Of a stretch of 64,000 nt of DNA, positions 58,683-64,000 are shown piece by piece. The translations under genes were made by a program, and so were the position numbers. Positions within the stretch are counted from its first letter, which is position 1, and each line of letters starts with the position of its first letter. The notes below the pieces were generated by a model that saw only the letters and a list, made by a program, of their open reading frames with translations, was not told the DNA's origin and did no database searches. The stretch is from Eriocheir sinensis (Eukaryota > Arthropoda > Malacostraca > Decapoda > Varunidae), in assembly GCF_024679095.1 (NCBI RefSeq), contig NW_026111831.1:2060286-2124285 (forward strand), in the 5' to 3' direction.

Positions 58683-59222
58683 TCAAGTGTAATTGTTAGT
58701 GTTGGTGTGTTGTGGTGACAAGTGAGTGTGTATTTGTTTTTTGAATGAGTCTATTGTACCGCAGTCTAAAATCTGTTGAGGGAGGCTGTTCCAGTCACGT
58801 ATGGTGCGTGGAAAGTATGAGTGCTTGTATGCGTCAGTGTTAGTGTGATATGTTTGGTATTTATGGATGTGTGTGTTTCGAGTACGTCGACTGTTTGCGT
58901 TGCGTAAGTATGTATGTGGATCAATGTCAATGTGAGTGTTTGTGATCTTGTACATAAGTGTAAGTCTGTGTGCTTGTCTGCGTATGTGAAGAGGGTCCAT
59001 GTTTACCTGTTGTTTGATCCGTGTTGTGATTCCAGGCGTTGGAGTGTAACTGTTTGTAATGAACCTTGCCGCCTTGGTGTTGATTTGTTCTAACCTGTCA
59101 ATGTTTCTGTGTGTGTAAGGATCCCACACCGGGGAGCAGTATTCCAGTGTTGGTCTCACAAGTGTGTCATAAGCGATGTGTTTAATGTCAGGAATAAGGT
59201 TTTCTGTTATCGTGCCCAGGTA
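58683..59222 (-). pseudogene. RT-A LINE tail, copy 4
   Basis: Uninterrupted frame over the same ~180 codons as copy 1, again truncated at a CA tract. The best-preserved RT-A copy, but without RT catalytic motifs. Confidence 0.75.
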
Positions 59223-59226
59223 TGGT

Positions 59227-59228
<2 letters not shown>

Positions 59229-59279
<51 letters not shown>
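59229..59279. repeat. (CA)n microsatellite
   Basis: About 51 bp of CA, followed by the CAG-rich segment to about 59,507. Confidence 0.95.
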
Positions 59280-59284
<5 letters not shown>

Positions 59285-59507
59285 CTCGCCCCGGGCACGG
59301 AGTCTTGGGGTCACCACTGGACGGAGGCTGCTGTGTGGAGTGCTGACTGTGACGGCGGCACCAGCACCAGCAGGGGTCACCAGCAGCACCAACAGCACCA
59401 GCAGGGGTCACCAGCAGCAGCAGCAGGAGTCAGCAGGGGCAGCAGCAGAAACAGAGTCAGCAGCAGCGAGTTTGCTCTTGCTCTTGCTGTACAGTGACCC
59501 GTTGGAC
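59280..59507. repeat. CAG-rich module segment, copy 5
   Basis: Equivalent to 2,366-2,570. Split from its continuation at 60,380 by a LINE insertion after CCCGTTGGA. Confidence 0.6.
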
Positions 59508-60380
59508 ATGGGATGGAGCACGTTTAGGGAAAGACTAGTAAAGGCAACCTTGAGATATAAAGTGAGACTGGAACAAATGGAGGATGCAAGATTAGCAAGG
59601 AAAGTATACTTGTGGAGTATAAGAGATGGCAAATGGGCGAATAAATGTGGGCGAATGATAGACAAGAATGTTATGCTAAGTAGGTGGGTGTACCGACCCT
59701 TTGAAGATAGACAGAATGTGTTTGAATGGAGAATAACAAACAGAAATGGAGAGGGGTTTGAGTGGGATGTAAGAAAGTGGAAGAATGTGATAGATATGGC
59801 AGTTAAAGATGAGGGATTGAGCAAGTGGAAGAATGAGATGGAAAGAAAGGAAACTCTCGACTGGTATAGGGAGAAAGAGGCCCCAAAGTGTGAGGTGTGG
59901 TATGATGGAAGCCTGGGAGGTGATCTTCTTTTCCGTGCTAGAGCGCAGTGTCTGGATGCGAATGCAAGGAACTATAGATGGTCTGAGTCCCGCAGCAAAG
60001 TGTGCCAGATGTGTGACAGGGGTGTGGACGAGACTGTGCAGAATGTAGTGCTGGAATGCAAGAAGTATGACAGGGAGAGAACGAAGATGATGCATGTGTT
60101 TTTGAGCGAGATGGGACGTGATGTAAACGGGAGGACTGGAAGGGAGTGGATGGTGCTGCTGCTGGGACTCAGTGGAGAGACGAGTGGACGAGTGATTGAG
60201 GCAGTGAAAGAGTTCTTGGAGGGCATGTGGCGTGCAAGATGTAGGGAATGATATCTTGCCCCGAGAACATTGACTTCCCGCATGTTTTGTTTTCTTTTCA
60301 CAGGAGCTGCCGCTATAAAGGCCTGGCTGGGGAGAAATCCCGAGCCACCTGTGACATCAAGATCAAGATCAAGATCAAGG
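59508..60380 (+). pseudogene. RT-B LINE, 5'-truncated insertion with intact C-terminus
   Basis: An open plus frame (about 249 codons to 60,251) begins MGWSTFRERLVKATLRYKV and contains KVYLWSIRDGKW, GLSKWKNEMERKETLDWY, NARNYRWSESRSKVCQMCD and VLECKKYDRERTKMM. This is the undamaged form of the RT-B tail with a C-terminal CxxC knuckle. The 3' end carries a (ATCAAG)n tail (60,355-60,379). The host sequence CCCGTTGGAGAGTCAGCC is interrupted, with GGA on both sides. The other modules lack this insertion, so it is recent. RT catalytic core absent. Confidence 0.75.
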
Positions 60381-62373
60381 AGAGTCAGCCTTCATATCGG
60401 CACAACCTGGAAAAATACAACAAAACAAGCAGTATCCATTACTAATCATCCTATTCCCTATTTCCTGCATACCACAGAAAACTCTTCATGATTTCTATAA
60501 TTCTCTCATTTGCTTCAGCACTGTCCCAGCAGCAGCAGCATCCATTCCCTCTCTGTTCCTGCAATCCTCCCATTCACCTCCCAGCCCATCAGTGCCACCC
60601 TCATCATCTCCGTCCCTTCTCTCCGGCACCTCCCACACACCAGCATCCATTCCCTCTCTGTTCTTGCAATCCTCCCATTCACCTCCCAGCCCATCAGTGC
60701 CACCCTCATCATCTCCGTCCCTTCTCTCCGGCACCTCCCACACACCAGCATCCATTCCCTCTCTGTTCCTGCAATCCTCCCATTCACCTCCCAGCCCATC
60801 AGTGCCACCCTCATCATCTCCAGTACCTCCCACACACCAGCATCCATTCCCTCCCCGTTCCTGCAATCCTTCCATTCACCTCCCAGCCCATCAGTGCCAC
60901 CCTCACCATCTCCGGCACCTCCCACACGCCAGCATCCATTCCCTCTCTGTTCTTGCAATCCTTCCATTCACCTCCCAGCCCATCAGTGCCACCCTCATCA
61001 TCTCCAGTACCTCCCACACACCAGCATCCATTCCCTCTCTGTTCCTGCAATCCTCCCATTCACCTCCCAGCCCATCAGTGCCACCCTCATCATCTCCGGC
61101 ACCTCCCACACGCCAGCATCCATTCCCTCTCTGTTCTTGCAATCCTTCCATTCACCTCCCAGCCCATCAGTGCCACCCTCATCATCTCCGGCACCTCCCA
61201 CACGCCAGCATCCATTCCCTCTCTGTTCTTGCAATCCTTCCATTCACCTCCCAGCCCATCAGTGTCACCCTCATCATCTCCGTCCTTTCTCTCCGGTACC
61301 TCCCACACACCGCATCACATGAGCCACAGTTTCATCCACACCCCTGTCAGTCACACATCTGACACACTTTGCTGCGGGACTCAGACCACCTGTAATTTCT
61401 TGCATTCACATTCATACACTGCGCTCGAGCTTGGCAGAGAAGATCACCACCCAGGCTTCCATCATGCAGCTGACACACTGCGGGGCTTCCTTTTCCCTGT
61501 ACCACTCCAAAGTACTCTTTCGCTCCATCGCATGCTTCCACCTCCTCAGACCGTCACCTTTCACTGCACTGTCTATCTCTCTCTTCCACTTTCTCACATC
61601 CCATTCTAGACCCTCACTGTTCCTGTCAGTCACCTTCCATTCAAAGAAACGCCTCCCTTCCTCTCTGCTCACCCACCTGACTCGCATACCACTGCCACCA
61701 ACCATTCTCATGCAGTTCTTAATCCATTTGCTCTCATGCACACTCCACAAGCTAGTAAACCTTCCGTGCCAATCTCGCGTCATCCATGCGTTCTAATCTG
61801 ACTTTATATCTAAGGGTAGCCTTCCTAAATCTCCCTAAAGGTACTCCACCCCATATCACCCCTCAATGCTTCCACCGCTGCATACCTTGGTGCATTCAAA
61901 GCTAGCCTACCGATCCTATTTTGCCCTACTTCCAATTTATCCATTTCCGACTCACTCCATGTAATCACCTCCATCCCATACATCACACTCGGCACTGCTG
62001 CACTCTTCCACACCTCTCTCAGCACATCGTACTTACATGCATTCGCCAGGGCTATCGGCCTATAATTCTTCACCTCTTTCTTACTCTTATGTCCTCCCTT
62101 GTGTGTCAGGGTCACTCTGCATTCGTTCCATTCCCGAGGCACTCTCTCATTCTCCCATTCACAGTTGAACAGCTCAGTCATCCTGTCTATCACCACCTCA
62201 CCTCCATTCTTATACAATTCAAACGGGATCTCATCCAGCCCTGCTGCCTTGCAATTCTTCTGCTTCTTCAAACATACCTCGACTTCTTCTCTGCTAATTC
62301 TCTCATTCAGGTCATCCGCATCCTTCCTCTGAAGTGTTACACATCCCTCTCTCACCTCAAAAACTTCACCCAC
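60381..62373 (-). pseudogene. RT-B LINE, longer minus-strand copy with RT part and VNTR
   Basis: From 62,373 the minus frame reads ISREEVEVCLKKQKNCKAAG, LDEIPFELYKNGG, HKGGHKSKKEVKNYRPIALA. These are the N-terminal RT motifs. It then jumps to YDVLREVWKSAAVPSVMYGM, so the catalytic block, which should hold the FADD box, is deleted. MGWSTFR, EWDVRKWKREIDSAVKG and the knuckle follow in shifted frames (61,350-61,830). The VNTR (60,538-61,310) and a decayed end (about 60,430) complete it. It shows what was truncated from the copies at 3,390 and 37,346. Confidence 0.75.
60538..61310. repeat. 105/92-bp VNTR within RT-B, third array
   Basis: About eight units. The first two are 105 bp; later ones have lost CGTCCTTTCTCTC-like 13 bp and are 92 bp, with 92-bp units duplicated as such. 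Confidence 0.9.
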
Positions 62374-62515
62374 CCCTCCAATCTCTTCCCAGAAACCCGT
62401 TTTCTAATACATTTTATATGGAGAGAGTGAACCAGATGACCATTACGCAGTCATGACGTCATTGATGACGTTTCAGTGAGCTATCCTTGTAGTCTATATT
62501 TTTTGGCGTTCCTGT
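62374..62515. other. Spacer with TGACGTCA
   Basis: Contains CATGACGTCATTGATGACGT (62,452-62,471), a CRE-like palindrome. No associated gene was found. Confidence 0.35.
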
Positions 62516-62740
62516 CTCTCACAGCTGCTGCATTCTACAGTTAGATGTTCCGCCGTTTCTCTCTCTCTCGTGTCCTGCAGCCACAGCTCTGTTTCCCGCG
62601 TCCCTGTTCCTGCCATTCGCCTCCAGGGTTCCCGTTCTTGCTTTAAACAACAGCTTGGTGCTCCCCCAGTCTCCTACATGCCAGTCCACACGTTGTTGTG
62701 AAGGACATCTTATTTTCTTGTCTCCACGCAAAGGATATGG
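62516..62740 (-). pseudogene. LINE C-terminal knuckle fragment, copy 3
   Basis: Matches 5,991-6,190. The adjoining 100-bp minisatellite is absent here. Confidence 0.45.
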
Positions 62741-62751
62741 TAAGGATATAT

Positions 62752-62771
62752 GGAGAGAGAGAGAGAGAGAG

Positions 62772-62814
<43 letters not shown>

Positions 62815-62847
62815 TCCTTAGGTCCTAACGCAATACACACACGCACG

Positions 62848-62898
<51 letters not shown>

Positions 62899-62945
62899 TC
62901 CTTAGGTCCTTAGTTCCCACTCCCAACGCACTACACACACGCACG

Positions 62946-62980
<35 letters not shown>

Positions 62981-63085
62981 TTCTGTCCAAGACACAGGTT
63001 GTACGTCACAGCAGTCTGCGGAAAGGCGGGGGCAGCTGCCATCACACTTTTCATCATGCCGAAGAAATAAATACTGGTGGAGACG

Positions 63086-63134
<49 letters not shown>
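62752..63134. repeat. GA and CA microsatellites with internal duplication
   Basis: (GA)n 62,752-62,772, then CA tracts at about 62,774-62,811, 62,858-62,895, 62,953-62,980 and 63,088-63,134. AGAATCCTTAGGTCCT plus GCACGCACCCACCCACACAC occurs twice (from 62,811 and 62,895). Confidence 0.9.
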
Positions 63135-63482
<348 letters not shown>

Positions 63483-63519
63483 ACTTCCATACATAATACA
63501 TATATCCAAGCAAAGATTA

Positions 63520-63520
63520 C

Positions 63521-63601
<81 letters not shown>
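63520..63601. repeat. (ATT)n microsatellite
   Basis: 27 or so TAT/ATT triplets. Confidence 0.95.
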
Positions 63602-63602
<1 letters not shown>

Positions 63603-63680
63603 AGAGGAAATTTAGCATTACTATTATCACTATCATTATAATTAGTATTAAAATTATTAATTTTATTTATTTTAACCATC

Positions 63681-63682
<2 letters not shown>

Positions 63683-63744
<62 letters not shown>
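63683..63744. repeat. (TG)n microsatellite
   Basis: About 62 bp of TG. Confidence 0.95.
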
Positions 63745-63747
<3 letters not shown>

Positions 63748-64000
63748 ATGAACACCACCACCATCACCATCACTAAAAAAAAAAATCAAATAAAAACAAT
63801 ACGACAAAATAAAGATGAAAAATAATAAAAAAAAATTCACACTCGAAATATGAGGCGCCATGTTGATGACGTCACAATGTAAACAAACCCCCACATAAAC
63901 AAAACAAACGAACGAACGTACAAACACAACCGGAATGGAGTGAAATGAGAATCTTTGCACAATAATAATAATAATAATAATAATAGTAACAATAATAATA
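63745..64000. other. Right window end, AT-rich with (AAT)n
   Basis: No gene. A CRE-like TGACGTCA is at about 63,867-63,874 and (AATAAT)n occupies 63,961-64,000, continuing beyond the window. Confidence 0.5.

Overview
This is eukaryotic, repeat-saturated genomic DNA, most likely from an arthropod and probably a decapod crustacean. The basis is tRNA-derived SINEs, CR1/Jockey-like LINEs, hAT, piggyBac and Harbinger DNA transposons, long CA/GA/TA/ATT microsatellites and no prokaryotic gene organisation. The species assignment is inference. No bacterial operon, CRISPR array, rRNA gene or intact tRNA gene was seen.

The window is a segmental-duplication cluster built around five C2H2 zinc-finger (ZNF) loci, all on the minus strand: ZNF1 8,561-9,645; ZNF2 23,683-24,681; ZNF3 31,466-32,380; ZNF4 42,205-43,203; ZNF5 54,570-55,564. 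They have 12, 11, 10, 11 and 11 fingers built from an 84-bp (28-codon) unit. ZNF2, ZNF3 and ZNF4 are open; ZNF1 and ZNF5 carry frameshifting deletions. In four of the five the stop codon lies about 120 bp from the same flank, which holds a GA-rich tract and a tRNA-SINE. The upstream side always ends in an array of a 44-bp minisatellite.

Two module types can be recognised. Type I (1-10.6 kb; 34.6-45.3 kb) runs: piggyBac MITE in a SINE, foldback element, LINE tail RT-A, CA and CAG repeats, LINE tail RT-B with a 105-bp VNTR, 100-bp VNTR, GA tract, SINE-C, ZNF, 44-bp array, then (34.6-45.3 kb and the related 31.4-34.5 kb block) an RT fragment with a 40-bp VNTR. Type II (14.3-26.9 kb; 46.3-57.8 kb) has the CA/CAG block followed by LINE-D and a CR1-like LINE (LINE-E), then GA tract, SINE-C, ZNF, 44-bp array, a Harbinger transposase remnant and SINE-D. 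A partial type I module follows at 58.1-62.7 kb. 10.6-14.3 kb and 26.9-31.4 kb are intervening regions of mixed repeats and unassigned DNA. The right end (62.7-64 kb) is microsatellite-rich.

Because the modules are duplicated, several insertions can be compared with an unoccupied copy inside the window. This exposes exact ends and target-site duplications: a piggyBac MITE (TTAA), two hAT-type elements (8 bp), a MITE with an 8-bp TSD and a MITE with a 6-bp TSD. All retrotransposon reading frames are broken or 5'-truncated. The only plausible protein-coding host genes are the ZNF loci, and whether any is expressed cannot be decided from sequence alone.
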